A stretch of DNA of 24,432 bases, taken from an uncultured Roseburia sp. (GTDB lineage: Bacteria > Bacillota > Clostridia > Lachnospirales > Lachnospiraceae). Where the stretch lies: contig CAKQXQ010000034.1 in the NCBI GenBank assembly GCA_934292805.1, positions 1 through 24,432 of the forward strand, written 5' to 3'. Under the pieces are notes generated by a model that saw nothing but the letters and a program-made list of their open reading frames with translations, ran no database searches and was not told where the DNA came from. The translations under genes were made by a program, and so were the position numbers. Within the stretch, counting starts at the first letter, position 1. Every line of letters starts with the position of its first letter. This document shows, piece by piece, positions 15,000 through 22,635 of the stretch.

Positions 15000-16139
15000 A
15001 TGGCAATGCATATATCAAAAGCATCAGCAAAGAACATTGTAGATGAGATATCAAAGCTCGTAAAACAGAATGTGAATCTGATGAATGAGAGGGGGATCAT
15101 CATAGCCAGCTGTGATAAAGACAGGATCGGACAGTTTCATGAGGGAGCTTACAAAGTCATTATAGAGAAATTGGACGAATACTATATTGATGACAACAGA
15201 CAGACGGAGACAGCCAAAAAGGGGCTGAATCTGCCACTGGAACTGGACGGAGAGATCGTAGGTGTTGTAGGTATCACCGGTTCCTATGATGAGGTGATCA
15301 ATCAGGGAAGGCTGCTTAAGAAGATGACGGAAATTCTGCTGTCTGAGCAGAGACGTTCTTATCATCAGCTGATGGATAAACGAATAAAAAATGCATTCAT
15401 GGAAGAATGGCTCATAAGAACAGGGTATGTGAATGACAAAGAGCTGGAAGAACGAGGAAGTGCTTTGAAAATTGACATTAATCGTCCTCGCAGAATCATG
15501 ATTGCCAGCGTAGATGAACTGGATGTTTACAAAGAGACACAGGAAGGCCAGTCTAAAATCCAGAAAATGGAGAACCGGATCGATGAGTTCCTGAAAAGAA
15601 AGGAAGATGCGATTCATTTTAGAAATGCCATGCGTCAGGTTATGCTTGTAGACCGCACAGCGACATCAGAGATGATAAAGCTGGCAAAAGAAATTGAAAA
15701 CTATGTTTATGACAAGGAAAATATGCACCTTAACATTGGTATCGACGGCGGGGACTGCAATATGCATCATGCGTATTTACAGGCACACAGAGCATGGAGA
15801 ACAGCATCCGATGAAAAAGAACAGGTTGTCTGTTACGAAAATCTGAATCTGGAATTATTGCTTGGCTGCGTTCCAGTAGAAACAAAAGAAGAATTTATGG
15901 AAAAGATTTTCAAAGGTTGTTCGAGGGAAGAGCGGAGTGATTATATTGCACTGCTCAATCTTTATTTTAAATCAGAGGGATCGATCCAGAAAACAGCGGA
16001 TGCCATGTTTATACATAAAAATACACTTCAGTATCGTCTGAATAAATTAAAAGAGCTCACAGGTTACGATGTGCGAAAACCGGGTGAGAGTGCTTCTCTT
16101 TATATAGCCATGCGTGTGGCATATGATCTGGATAACTGA
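15000..16139 (+). CDS. CdaR-family sugar-diacid/glycerate regulator
   Basis: A 379-residue transcriptional activator of the CdaR (SdaR) family, which in E. coli turns on glucarate, galactarate and glycerate genes. The N-terminal diacid-recognition domain covers about 1-130, with NERGIIIASCDKDRIGQFHEGA and GEIVGVVGITG visible as family patterns. The C-terminal PucR-type helix-turn-helix is at about 320-375 (SIQKTADAMFIHKNTLQYRL). The ATG at 15000 was chosen for GAGGTG just upstream; the reading frame stays open back into ssrA, but that part overlaps the tmRNA and its terminator and is not coding. It lies upstream of a GntP permease, tartronate semialdehyde reductase and glycerate kinase, its likely targets. 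A small TGTATCATACA palindrome at 14952-14962 lies in its leader. Confidence 0.88.
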   Translation: MAMHISKASAKNIVDEISKLVKQNVNLMNERGIIIASCDKDRIGQFHEGAYKVIIEKLDEYYIDDNRQTETAKKGLNLPLELDGEIVGVVGITGSYDEVINQGRLLKKMTEILLSEQRRSYHQLMDKRIKNAFMEEWLIRTGYVNDKELEERGSALKIDINRPRRIMIASVDELDVYKETQEGQSKIQKMENRIDEFLKRKEDAIHFRNAMRQVMLVDRTATSEMIKLAKEIENYVYDKENMHLNIGIDGGDCNMHHAYLQAHRAWRTASDEKEQVVCYENLNLELLLGCVPVETKEEFMEKIFKGCSREERSDYIALLNLYFKSEGSIQKTADAMFIHKNTLQYRLNKLKELTGYDVRKPGESASLYIAMRVAYDLDN

Positions 16140-16386
16140 TTTTGTCAATATGAATAACTGCGAAGTGTAAATATATGTATAATTATACAAAATAACGAAA
16201 AAATAACACGAAAAAGATGCTTATTTTTGTGAAAATTGCAATCCGTATGTTATACATAACAATAGAATTTGCATAGAAATGTACTGGGTAACATATACAG
16301 GGTAAAAACACGCTGTTATAATAACAACATAAGAAATACAGGCGCTTGTATCAATATTACACTACTTAAGAAAGAGGGGCTTTTTT
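16140..16386 (+). promoter_or_regulatory. Candidate CdaR-regulated promoter region of the permease gene
   Basis: The 247-base gap holds three short palindromes: TGTATAATTATACA at 16176-16189, TGTTATACATAACA at 16248-16261 (arms of six around two bases) and TGTTATAATAACA at 16314-16326 (arms of six around one base). The last contains a perfect TATAAT at 16317-16322, with a four-of-six -35 candidate TATACA at 16294-16299, 17 bases apart. Operator and promoter roles are inferred from symmetry and place. The ribosome site GAGGGG lies 7 bases before the permease ATG. Confidence 0.5.
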
Positions 16387-17778
16387 ATGTCAGGTTTACC
16401 ATTGATTATTGTTTTTATTCTGGCAATCATAGTTATGATTGTAGCGATTTCGAAATTTAAGGTTCATCCATTCCTGGCAATTATGGGTGTATCGTTAATT
16501 CTTGCAATTCTTGCGGGTATTCCGTTTGTAGATACTGTAGATGCGGATGGAAATGCGATTGCAGGTATTCCATCTGTGATTGGAGCAGGCTTTTCAGGCA
16601 CATTCAGTTCAATTGGTATCGTAATCATCCTTGGTGCATTGATCGGTTCCATTCTTGAAAAAACAGGTGCAGCATTAAAGCTTGCAGATATGGTCATCAA
16701 ACTTGTAGGCAAGAAACGTCCGGAGCTTGCAATGGAACTTATGGGTTGGGTTGTTTCTATCCCTGTATTCTGTGACAGTGGTTTTGTTATTTTGAATCCA
16801 ATCAGAAAAGCTCTTGTAAAGAGAACAGCAGCATCCAGTGTTGCCATGACAGTTGCATTATCCGCAGGACTTTATATTTCCCATGTATTTATCCCACCTA
16901 CACCGGGACCAATCGCAGCAGCAAATACACTTGGTGTTGGAGATAACCTGTTGCTTGTTATGGGATTAGGTGTTGTATGTTCCGTATTCCCGTTGATCGC
17001 AGGTCTTATTTATGCAAAATACATTGGCAAATCTGTAAAAAGTGCAGATGAAGTAACAAGTAATGGTGAAGTATCTAAGACATATGAAGAACTCGTAGCA
17101 GAATTTGGAAAACTTCCAAATGGATTTAATGCATTGGCTCCGATCCTTGTTCCAATCGTACTGATGGCACTTGGTTCAGTATCTTCTATGGCTGGATGGA
17201 CAGGTGCATTGAACATTGCATGTACATTCCTTGGAAAACCAATTATCGCTTTAACAGTTGGTACTATTTTTGCAATCGTACAGCTTGCACTTGCTGATAA
17301 AATGAGTGATTTCTATAATATTACAAATGAAACATTAAAGACAGTTGGTCCGATCCTGTTTGTAACAGCAGCAGGCGGTGTTCTTGGTAAAGTTATTTCT
17401 TCCAGCTCAATGGTAGGCTATATTACAGGCCATGCAGAAGTTTTAGAGGCTGTTGGAATCTTCTTCCCATTCATCCTTGCAGCAATCTTAAAGACAGCAC
17501 AAGGATCTTCCACAGTTGCGATCACAACAACTGCAGGTATCGTAGCTCCATTACTTGGAGCACTTGGATTAGCAACTCCGGTAAGAACTGTACTTTGTGT
17601 TATGGCAATCGGTGCAGGTGCAATGACAGTATCACATGCAAACGATTCTTATTTCTGGGTTGTTACGAACTTTGGTGATATGCAGCCTGAACAGGGTTAC
17701 AAAACACAGACAGTATGTACATTGATTATGGGTATTGCTTCAATGGTAGAGATTTTCATTCTTTCATTGATCTTTTAA
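16387..17778 (+). CDS. GntP-family permease, probable glycerate/sugar-acid transporter
   Basis: A 463-residue member of the GntP (gluconate:H+ symporter) family in the cytoplasmic membrane, with about twelve or more hydrophobic helices. Family signatures include KFKVHPFLAI near residue 24, the segment SIPVFCDSGFVIL, SHVFIPPTPGPIAAA, the LKTAQGSSTVA motif, and SHANDSYFWVV near the C-terminus. The family moves gluconate, idonate, fructuronate, serine or glycerate; placed before garR and a glycerate kinase, a C3 or sugar acid is likely here. This is an inference from context. It is preceded by a regulatory region with palindromes and followed by a strong terminator before garR. Confidence 0.9.
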   Translation: MSGLPLIIVFILAIIVMIVAISKFKVHPFLAIMGVSLILAILAGIPFVDTVDADGNAIAGIPSVIGAGFSGTFSSIGIVIILGALIGSILEKTGAALKLADMVIKLVGKKRPELAMELMGWVVSIPVFCDSGFVILNPIRKALVKRTAASSVAMTVALSAGLYISHVFIPPTPGPIAAANTLGVGDNLLLVMGLGVVCSVFPLIAGLIYAKYIGKSVKSADEVTSNGEVSKTYEELVAEFGKLPNGFNALAPILVPIVLMALGSVSSMAGWTGALNIACTFLGKPIIALTVGTIFAIVQLALADKMSDFYNITNETLKTVGPILFVTAAGGVLGKVISSSSMVGYITGHAEVLEAVGIFFPFILAAILKTAQGSSTVAITTTAGIVAPLLGALGLATPVRTVLCVMAIGAGAMTVSHANDSYFWVVTNFGDMQPEQGYKTQTVCTLIMGIASMVEIFILSLIF

Positions 17779-17792
17779 CTGATAACCATTTT

Positions 17793-17824
17793 GAGGCAGG
17801 ATAATATTTCCTGCCTCTTTTTTT
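17793..17824 (+). terminator. Intrinsic terminator after the GntP permease gene
   Basis: GAGGCAGGA (17793-17801) pairs perfectly with TCCTGCCTC (17809-17817), 7-base loop, then seven T residues (17818-17824). It sits inside the putative glycerate operon and could lower expression of the downstream genes relative to the permease. Confidence 0.92.
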
Positions 17825-17923
17825 CCAGAAAGATATGAGATACAGAGACCGGAAGATAATCTTGGAATACAGATGATATAAGGCAGCAGGATATTACAGA
17901 AAACAGGAAAAGGAGTAAAAAAG

Positions 17924-18805
17924 ATGATCATAGGATTTGTTGGACTTGGAATTATGGGGAAACCGATGGCAAAGAACCTTTGTAAAGCAGGATATTCCCT
18001 GATTGTAAATGACCATCATGAGGAAAATGTAAAAGAACTTAAGGAGGCAGGAGCAAGGGAAGGTTCACTGGAAGAAATCGGAAAAAACAGTGATGTTGTG
18101 ATCACGATGCTCCCAAATAGCCCACAGGTGAAAGAAGTCATGCTTGGAGAGCATGGTGTTGCTTCCTATATGCGTGCCGGAAGCTGTTTTATTGATATGA
18201 GTTCGATCAATCCTGTGGACAGTAAATATATCGGAAGCGAACTTGAAAAAAGACAGGTTGAAATGCTGGATGCACCGGTTTCCGGAGGAGAACCAAAAGC
18301 CATTGATGGCACAGTGGCTTTTATGGTTGGTGGTAAAGAAGAGGTATTTGACCGATACAAAGATATTTTAGAAGCAATGGGTTCTTCTGTGACAAGATGC
18401 GGTGAATTAGGAGCTGGCAATACGACAAAGCTTGCCAACCAGATCATTGTAGCATGTAATATTGAGGCATTGGCAGAGGCACTGACTCTGGCGAAAAAGG
18501 CAGGGGTAGATCCGTCATGTGTATTTGAAGCGATCAAAGGTGGACTGGCAGGCTCCACTGTGATGAATGCAAAGGCACCAATGATGATCAATGGTGATAC
18601 CAGACCGGGATTCCGTGTGGATCTTCATATCAAAGATCTGAACAATGCATTGGATTGTGCTCACAGTGTAGGTGCACCGGTTCCAATGACTGCACAGGTG
18701 CAGGAGGTGCTGCAGTATCTTCACAGTCATGGTGATGGAAAAAGTGATCACAGTGCAATCGCACATTATTATGAGGCACTCTCAGGTACCAAAATAGGAG
18801 ATTGA
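17924..18805 (+). CDS. garR: 2-hydroxy-3-oxopropionate (tartronate semialdehyde) reductase
   Basis: NAD(P)H-dependent reduction of tartronate semialdehyde to D-glycerate. The 293-residue protein belongs to the beta-hydroxyacid dehydrogenase family: dinucleotide-binding GLGIMG at 7-12, substrate-binding DAPVSGGEPKA starting at Asp116, and the catalytic Lys169 in GAGNTTKLANQI. Related 3-hydroxyisobutyrate dehydrogenases share these motifs; the neighbouring glycerate kinase and CdaR regulator make the glycerate role the best reading. AAAGGAG lies 8 bases before the ATG. The kinase gene begins 12 bases after the stop, and its ribosome site overlaps the garR stop codon, so the two are translated from one message. 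Confidence 0.92.
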   Translation: MIIGFVGLGIMGKPMAKNLCKAGYSLIVNDHHEENVKELKEAGAREGSLEEIGKNSDVVITMLPNSPQVKEVMLGEHGVASYMRAGSCFIDMSSINPVDSKYIGSELEKRQVEMLDAPVSGGEPKAIDGTVAFMVGGKEEVFDRYKDILEAMGSSVTRCGELGAGNTTKLANQIIVACNIEALAEALTLAKKAGVDPSCVFEAIKGGLAGSTVMNAKAPMMINGDTRPGFRVDLHIKDLNNALDCAHSVGAPVPMTAQVQEVLQYLHSHGDGKSDHSAIAHYYEALSGTKIGD

Positions 18806-18817
18806 GGTGAGACAGAT

Positions 18818-20050
18818 ATGAACGAAAAATTAAGAGAAATATCAGATCATATTATTAACGAGGCAATCAAGGCAGTCCTTCCGGATGCAGCAGTAAAAAG
18901 AGCTTTGGAAGGAAAAGATTTTCCGGGAAAAATTGTGCTCGTTGCGATGGGAAAAGCCGCATGGCAGATGGCAAAGGCAGCAGAAGAATGTCTTGGAGAT
19001 AAGATTGACAAAGGTGTCGTAGTTACAAAATATCAGCATGTAAAAGGTGAGATCAATAAATGTATCTGTATAGAAGCAGGACATCCGGTACCGGATGAAA
19101 ACTCATTCCGCGGTACACAGGCTGCAATCGACGCAGTAACAGGACTGACGGAAAAAGATACGGTATTGTTTCTGATCTCCGGTGGTGGCAGTGCGTTATT
19201 TGAAAAGCCGCTGATCCCGGGAGAAGAGCTTTCGGATATCACAAATCAGCTTCTTGCATGCGGAGCGGATATTGTTGAGATGAATACTGTTCGAAAGAGA
19301 CTTTCAGCAGTCAAAGGTGGAAAATTTGCTAAAATCTGTGAACCGGCACAGGTATATGCGATTGTTTTATCGGATATTCTTGGCGATCCGCTTGATATGA
19401 TCGCATCCGGACCGGCATGCCCGGATACATCTACCTGTGAGGATGCAAAGCGTATCATTGAAAAATATAATATCAGGCTGTCAGAAAAAGCACAGGAGCT
19501 CATGGAAATTGAGACACCTAAGAAACTGGATAATGTTACAACAAAGATCAACGGAAGTGTTAAGGAGCTTTGCAGTGCAGTTGAAAAAGAGTGCAGAGAA
19601 TTAGGTTATGAGTCATATATCCTGACGGATCAGCTCTGCTGTCAGGCAAAGGAAGCAGGAAGCTTCCTTGCATCCATCGCAAAAACACATATCCGTACCG
19701 GTAAAAAAGCTGCATATATCGCAGGAGGCGAAACAATTGTAAATCTTACAGGTCATGGACTTGGCGGAAGGAATCAGGAAATCGCACTCTCGGCAAGTGC
19801 CGGCATCACAGGGCTCGGCAATGTAGCAGTCTTTAGTGTCGGAAGCGATGGTACCGACGGTCCGACAGATGCAGCCGGAGGTTATGTAGATTCCGAGACC
19901 CATGCAGCTTTAAAAGAGCTTGGAATTGACGAATATGAGATTCTAAAAGAAAATGATGCTTATCATGCGCTGGAAAAGGTTGGAGGATTGATAAAGACCG
20001 GCCCAACCGGAACGAATGTAAATGATGTGGCAGTTGTATTGATCGGATAA
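18818..20050 (+). CDS. Glycerate 2-kinase, MOFRL/DUF4147 type
   Basis: Phosphorylates D-glycerate, by homology with GckA/TtuD-type enzymes to 2-phosphoglycerate. It is not of the E. coli GarK/GlxK fold. The 410 residues contain SGGGSAL at 121-127, NTVRKRLSAVKGGK at 156-169, the GGET...GHGLGGRNQE segment at 303-321, GSDGTDGPTDAAG at 342-354 and TGPTGTNVNDV at 394-404. These are the two halves of the family, an N-terminal Rossmann-like domain and the C-terminal MOFRL domain. GAGGTGAG overlapping the garR stop serves as ribosome site. Its product is the substrate of the enolase at 9935-11212. Five A residues follow the stop codon and lead directly into repeat copy B. Confidence 0.92.
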   Translation: MNEKLREISDHIINEAIKAVLPDAAVKRALEGKDFPGKIVLVAMGKAAWQMAKAAEECLGDKIDKGVVVTKYQHVKGEINKCICIEAGHPVPDENSFRGTQAAIDAVTGLTEKDTVLFLISGGGSALFEKPLIPGEELSDITNQLLACGADIVEMNTVRKRLSAVKGGKFAKICEPAQVYAIVLSDILGDPLDMIASGPACPDTSTCEDAKRIIEKYNIRLSEKAQELMEIETPKKLDNVTTKINGSVKELCSAVEKECRELGYESYILTDQLCCQAKEAGSFLASIAKTHIRTGKKAAYIAGGETIVNLTGHGLGGRNQEIALSASAGITGLGNVAVFSVGSDGTDGPTDAAGGYVDSETHAALKELGIDEYEILKENDAYHALEKVGGLIKTGPTGTNVNDVAVVLIG

Positions 20051-20180
20051 AAAAAGAATCTCGCTTGCGAGATTCTCCGCCTGTGGCGGGTCGCAATATG
20101 CGACATGTTTCTTATTCGCCACAGTGCGATCCTCACGGAGTGTTTTTGATGTAATAGAAACGAAGTTTCCTATTACATCA
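20050..20180 (-). repeat. Structured dispersed repeat, copy B
   Basis: Reverse complement of copy A (7201-7331) with 11 differences and no gaps. The same stems form: 20056-20064 with 20067-20075; 20075-20080 with 20135-20140 (one weak pair); 20081-20089 with 20116-20124 (one G-U); 20090-20095 with 20099-20104; and a hairpin 20147-20161 with 20165-20180. The bulge sequences are unchanged. Pair-preserving changes against copy A are T20084-A20121 (C-G type in A) and G148-C179 (20148 with 20179; T-A type in A). Its T-tail end faces the glycerate kinase stop codon, as copy A's faces the flippase stop codon. There is no flanking direct repeat. Confidence 0.9.
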
Positions 20181-20226
20181 AAACAAGCAGGAGACATTAG
20201 CTACTGTCTCTTGCTTGTTTCTTTTT
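20181..20226. terminator. Hairpin terminator between the glycerate kinase gene and htpG
   Basis: A 16-bp stem pairs 20181-20196 with 20205-20220 (one G-U pair) around an 8-base loop. CTTTTT follows on the plus strand. On the minus strand the stem ends in GTTTTGATG, a weaker T run, so termination may work in both directions. Confidence 0.85.
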
Positions 20227-20260
20227 GGGACGATTCTTTTTTCGCCCTCTTGTGAGTTAT

Positions 20261-22378
20261 TTATTTTGCAAGTAACATCATGATTTTATTGCTTCGTTCA
20301 ACGAATTTTGTCATCTCATCAACAGATAATGGATGGTTGGAGAGTACTGCAAGATCATATAACTGCTCGCAGAACATCGGAACATTTTCAGAATCCTTGT
20401 GTTCGAAAATGTATTTTACAAGTTCGTTGTTTGCATTTAAAGTAAGTGTCTGGTCAGCAGCGAACATGTTCATATCCATACCGCCCATACCATTCATGGC
20501 ATACATCTTCATCATATCCTGCATACGTCTGCCTTCTTCGGAAAGAGTGATAATAGAAGAGATGCTCTCGTTTTTCAGCTTTTCAACTTTTACAGTAAGT
20601 TTATCGTTATTTAAAGCTTTTTTGAATACTTCTGTCAATGCATCTGTTTCAGCTTTTAAATCGTCTGCAGAAGTCTCGTCCTTTAAGGATTCTGTGACAT
20701 CAGCATCGATACGCATGAATTTGTACTTCTCATTACGCTGTTCAAGCTGTGTGATGAAAGAAGTATCAATATTATGATCTAAGATCACTGCCTGCATATT
20801 CTGCTCTTTGAAGAGCTTGATATACTGACCTTGCTGGACTTTATCTGTGACATAGTAGATAACTTTACGTTCATCCTTTTCGTCATCTGCAGAAGCAGTA
20901 TGATCATCAGCAGAATTGTCAGATGCAGAAGTGTTGCTATTGTCTGTAATTGGATTGCCATTTTCGTCTAATACCTCCGCATCCTCTTTTTTCTCTTCCT
21001 CTTTTACTAATAATTCAGGAAGTGTCAGATATTTGTCATCAAGATTTTTGAAAAGGATATAGTCATTCATCTTGTCACAGAATTTGGCATCCTTTAAGCA
21101 GCCAAATTTGATGAATGGGCTGATATCATCCCAGTATTTCTCGTAGCTTTCTTTTTCTGTTTTACACATACCAATCAGTTTGTCTGCAACTTTCTTGGTA
21201 ATGTATTCAGAGATTTTCTTTACGAATCCGTCATTCTGCAATGCAGAACGGGATACATTTAATGGAAGGTCAGGACAGTCGATCACACCTTTTAATAACA
21301 TTAAGAATTCAGGAATGACTTCTTTGATGTTGTCAGCGATGAACACCTGATTATTATACAGTTTGATCGTTCCTTCGATGGAGTCATATTCTGTATTGAT
21401 CTTAGGGAAGTAGAGGATACCCTTTAAGTTGAACGGATAATCCATATTCAGATGGATCCAGAACAGAGGCTCTTTGTAATCTAAAAATACTTTGCGGTAG
21501 AAAGCTTTGTATTCTTCATCGGTACAGTCTTTCGGATTCTTTGTCCAGAGTGGATTGGTATCGTTTAACGGAACAGGGCGTTTTACAATTTTTAACTGAT
21601 CTTTTGCAGGAGAAACTTCTACGATCTCTTTCTCACCGTTCTCGTTCTCTTTTTCTTCTGTCTTAGCTTCTTCATGGATCTCTTCGACTACCTTGTCAGT
21701 ATCAAGTCTGTCGGATACGTCGATTGTCTCATATTCCTCCGGAGCATTTGCTTTGGATAAGAAAATTGGGGTAGGCATGAAAGAGCAGTATTTTTCAATG
21801 ACTTCTCTTGCACGGTATTCATTGGCGAATTCTAAGCAGTCTTCATTTAAATATAAGGTGATCTCTGTACCAACGCCTTCCTTGGTTCCGTCAGTCATGT
21901 CGAATTCTGTGCCGCCATCACATGCCCAGTGGACAGGAGTGGCATTCTTCTTATAAGATAAAGTGTCGATCGTCACCTGATCAGCTACCATGAAAGCAGA
22001 GTAGAAACCAAGACCGAAATGACCGATGATCTGGTCATCATTTGCTTTATCCTTGTACTTCTCGATGAAATCAGTAGCACCGGAAAAAGCGATCTGGTTA
22101 ATGTATTCTTCCACTTCATCTGCAGTCATACCAAGACCGTTATCGATGAATTTTAATGTTTTCTCATCAGGGTTTACAATCACCTGGATCTTAGCTTTAT
22201 AATCAGCAGGTAATTCATATTCGCCCATCATATCCAGCTTCTTTAACTTTGTGATTGCGTCGCATCCGTTACTGATCAGTTCACGATAGAAAATATCGTG
22301 GTCGGAATAGAGCCATTTTTTGATAATCGGAAACAGGTTATCACTGTTAATTGAAAGATTTCCATGTTTTTCTGCCAT
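20261..22378 (-). CDS. htpG: Molecular chaperone HtpG (Hsp90)
   Basis: Cytosolic ATP-dependent chaperone, 705 residues. N-terminal GHKL ATPase motifs: catalytic Glu33 and Asn37 in RELISNGCDA, DNGLGMT at 69-75, GHFGLGFYSAF at 119-129. The middle domain begins near 263 (PLWTKNP) and holds LPLNVSRSALQ at 371-381 with the ATP-contacting Arg377; the usual Glu after that Arg is Ser. The dimerisation domain follows about 590. Two acidic, low-complexity insertions are unusual: about 218-262 at the N/middle junction, and about 458-505 just before IYYVTDK. The ATG at 22376-22378 has AAAGGAG 10 bases upstream. A longer frame to 22408 lacks a ribosome site. It is preceded by a sigma-A promoter and a CIRCE operator. 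Confidence 0.95.
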   Translation of the reverse strand: MAEKHGNLSINSDNLFPIIKKWLYSDHDIFYRELISNGCDAITKLKKLDMMGEYELPADYKAKIQVIVNPDEKTLKFIDNGLGMTADEVEEYINQIAFSGATDFIEKYKDKANDDQIIGHFGLGFYSAFMVADQVTIDTLSYKKNATPVHWACDGGTEFDMTDGTKEGVGTEITLYLNEDCLEFANEYRAREVIEKYCSFMPTPIFLSKANAPEEYETIDVSDRLDTDKVVEEIHEEAKTEEKENENGEKEIVEVSPAKDQLKIVKRPVPLNDTNPLWTKNPKDCTDEEYKAFYRKVFLDYKEPLFWIHLNMDYPFNLKGILYFPKINTEYDSIEGTIKLYNNQVFIADNIKEVIPEFLMLLKGVIDCPDLPLNVSRSALQNDGFVKKISEYITKKVADKLIGMCKTEKESYEKYWDDISPFIKFGCLKDAKFCDKMNDYILFKNLDDKYLTLPELLVKEEEKKEDAEVLDENGNPITDNSNTSASDNSADDHTASADDEKDERKVIYYVTDKVQQGQYIKLFKEQNMQAVILDHNIDTSFITQLEQRNEKYKFMRIDADVTESLKDETSADDLKAETDALTEVFKKALNNDKLTVKVEKLKNESISSIITLSEEGRRMQDMMKMYAMNGMGGMDMNMFAADQTLTLNANNELVKYIFEHKDSENVPMFCEQLYDLAVLSNHPLSVDEMTKFVERSNKIMMLLAK

Positions 22379-22444
22379 AATTACAACACTCCTTTTATAT
22401 AAATTCATAAGAAAAACAAATCCTAATAGATTTCCATAAATAGA

Positions 22445-22473
22445 ATTTTATTACTGTGTCTGGAAAAAGTCAA
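22445..22473 (-). promoter_or_regulatory. Sigma-A promoter of htpG
   Basis: On the minus strand TTGACT (22473 to 22468) and TAAAAT (22450 to 22445), spacer 17 bases. The leader to the ATG would be about 60 bases. Confidence 0.8.
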
Positions 22474-22480
22474 TAGAAAA

Positions 22481-22507
22481 TTAGCACTCTTTTGAAATGA
22501 GTGCTAA
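22481..22507. promoter_or_regulatory. CIRCE operator (HrcA site)
   Basis: TTAGCACTC at 22481-22489 and GAGTGCTAA at 22499-22507 with exactly nine bases between: a perfect CIRCE. It lies 7 bases upstream of the htpG -35, an unusual place for a repressor site that more often overlaps or follows the start point. HrcA control of htpG is inferred. Confidence 0.95.
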
Positions 22508-22635
22508 CAATTATGCGAAAAGCCAGAAAATATGCGGTATTCAGTAAATATTAAATCTTTATAAATTCGATCATTGAATGAAGCGGCAGGAAAGTTCATA
22601 TATATAAGAAAAAAGAAGCGGTATGGAGACCAGCT

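Noticed and set aside
15051..15617. 188-codon reading frame opposite cdaR on the minus strand
   Set aside because: It is a shadow of a well-supported gene, with no ribosome site and no recognisable domain.
16269..16460. 63-codon frame overlapping the permease start
   Set aside because: No ribosome site; it crosses the candidate operators and a convincing permease start.
20280..20777. 165-codon plus-strand frame opposite htpG
   Set aside because: It lies opposite a conserved Hsp90 coding sequence and is Ser/Phe-rich, as expected for the antisense of acidic codons.
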